Shown here in pieces: positions 32,866 through 33,408 of a stretch of DNA of 33,408 nt. This DNA is from Acidobacteriota bacterium (GTDB taxonomy: Bacteria > Acidobacteriota > Terriglobia > Terriglobales > Acidobacteriaceae). The notes under the pieces were generated by a model that had not been told where the DNA came from, made no database searches, and saw only the letters and a list, made by a program, of their open reading frames with translations. The first letter of the stretch is position 1. The number at the start of each line of letters is the position of its first letter. The position numbers and the translations under genes were made by a program. The DNA is taken from contig JAJZIJ010000028.1 in assembly GCA_021810625.1 (NCBI GenBank), positions 1-33,408 of the forward strand, read 5' to 3'.

Positions 32866-33280
32866 GAGTTTCATCGATACCAATGTTTTGATCTATGCCC
32901 ATGATGTGGATGCAGGGGAGAAGCGCGCAATCGCCAGAGATCTGCTGCGTGAGCTTTGGAGCGAACGAACAGGTGTGCTGAGTATGCAGGTGCTTCAGGA
33001 GTTCTATGTAAACGTGACGCGAAAAATTGCTTCTCCCCTATCCAGGGACTTGGCTCTCCGTATTGTCGGTGCCTATGAAACGTGGTGCGTGGAGACGACT
33101 CCGAAGGAAATGACGACTGCATTGCAGATTGAGGAGGAATCGCGTATTGGATTTTGGGACGCGCTGATCGTCGCGTCTGCCGCAAGAAGCGGCGCGTTAC
33201 GGATTTTTTCTGAAGATTTGAACGCTGGACAGAAGATTTATGGAATTTCCATTGAAAATCCCTTTGCGGGGATGAACTAG
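32855..33280 (+). CDS. PIN-domain toxin (VapC-like ribonuclease)
   Basis: The 141-residue toxin is a metal-dependent ribonuclease with a complete acidic set: D8 in FIDTNVLIYAHD, E49 in LQEFYVNV, D102 in FWDALIVASA and D121 in FSEDLNAGQ. It is translated from an ATG inside the 3' end of the antitoxin gene. Longer upstream frames overlap the antitoxin and are not homologous. Its TAG stop (33278-33280) lies within the ACTAGG target of the adjacent IS481 end. The coding sequence ends FAGMN and appears complete, though a longer original C terminus cannot be excluded. Confidence 0.9.
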   Translation: MNDKSFIDTNVLIYAHDVDAGEKRAIARDLLRELWSERTGVLSMQVLQEFYVNVTRKIASPLSRDLALRIVGAYETWCVETTPKEMTTALQIEEESRIGFWDALIVASAARSGALRIFSEDLNAGQKIYGISIENPFAGMN

Positions 33281-33408
33281 GTGTGGTGGCTCAATAGGTT
33301 ATTCCCTTCGAGGCCGGAGCGGCTGATGGGAGGAGACTGGCCCAGACTAGCATGGGGACGATGCCAGTTGTAGAGATGCAGCCAGGAGTTTAGCTCCTGG
33401 CTCAGACT
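33277..33408 (-). CDS. IS481-family transposase, C-terminal part (cut by window edge)
   Basis: The last 43 residues are visible (SLSQELNSWLHLYNWHRPHA, then SLGQSPPISRSGLEGNNLLS and HHT). The WLHLYNWHRPHASLG block is the conserved end of the IS481 integrase core, where a glutamate of the DDE triad lies shortly upstream, outside the window. The stop codon (plus-strand cta at 33277-33279) lies beyond the IS terminus and is provided by the CTAG of the target. Whether it belongs to the same sequence as the left-edge copy cannot be tested, as the two visible parts do not overlap. Confidence 0.88.
   Translation of the reverse strand, partial: SLSQELNSWLHLYNWHRPHASLGQSPPISRSGLEGNNLLSHHT
33282..33408 (-). 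mobile_element. IS481-family insertion sequence, 3' end (partial)
   Basis: The terminus tgtggtggctcaataggtt (33282-33300) matches the Bordetella IS481 end TGTGAAGATTCAATAGGTT, as I recall it, in 14 of 19 positions. It also matches the left-edge copy's terminus, including the block TCAATAGGTT. The flank is ACTAGG (33276-33281), an NCTAGN target. Confidence 0.87.

Noticed and set aside
1-33408. Circular element closed through a single IS481 copy
   Set aside because: The flanks differ (CCTAGG and ACTAGG), the window carries housekeeping genes such as rel, purH and alr, and no replication gene is present.

Overview
This window looks like chromosomal DNA from a soil acidobacterium of the Terriglobia/Acidobacteriaceae type. 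The evidence is indirect but consistent. There is a VWFA-related protein of the kind expanded in Acidobacteria, menaquinone synthesis by the futalosine route (mqnC), secreted GH3 and GH27 glycosidases, a Kelch lipoprotein of a style common in this group, and small dispersed palindromic repeats. No tRNA, rRNA, CRISPR array or phage module was recognised.

Both window edges lie inside IS481-family elements in the same orientation (transposase on the minus strand). Positions 1-242 hold the 5' end of one copy, and 33282-33408 hold the 3' end of a copy. Each end has the 19-bp IS481-type terminus and abuts a CTAG target.

Region by region: 243-1079 carries dispersed repeats and a brnT/brnA toxin-antitoxin pair. 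1076-1819 is a Crp/Fnr-type regulator. 2034-2648 is an array of about 126-bp palindromic mobile repeats, with one more copy at 7355-7481. 2746-4848 is a secreted VWA protein. 4938-9062 holds housekeeping genes on the minus strand (rel, purH). 9362-12112 is a single-chain MmeI-like restriction-modification enzyme, followed by a rhomboid protease. 13200-17309 holds a periplasmic GH3 beta-glucosidase and a six-repeat Kelch lipoprotein. The promoter of the lipoprotein gene contains a 12-G tract between its -35 and -10 boxes. 17475-22603 holds alr, an AT-richer HNH nuclease gene with a tiny coupled ORF, aspA and mqnC. 22649-27958 holds two outer-membrane-type barrel proteins, a GH27 alpha-galactosidase and an SGNH esterase. 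28040-32471 is a four-gene iron-uptake operon (FTR1-DUF2318 permease, two FtsX-like permeases, an ATPase) behind a Fur-box-like site. 32611-33280 is an RHH/PIN toxin-antitoxin pair whose toxin stop codon lies in the CTAG used by the right-hand IS481 copy.

Functional themes are extracellular polysaccharide use (bglX, GH27, SGNH esterase, barrel proteins), iron acquisition, and genome defence or conflict (MmeI-like enzyme, two TA pairs, HNH nuclease, IS481, REP-like repeats). The signal most worth a second look is the poly-G tract in the spacer of the Kelch lipoprotein promoter, an architecture known from phase-variable surface genes elsewhere.
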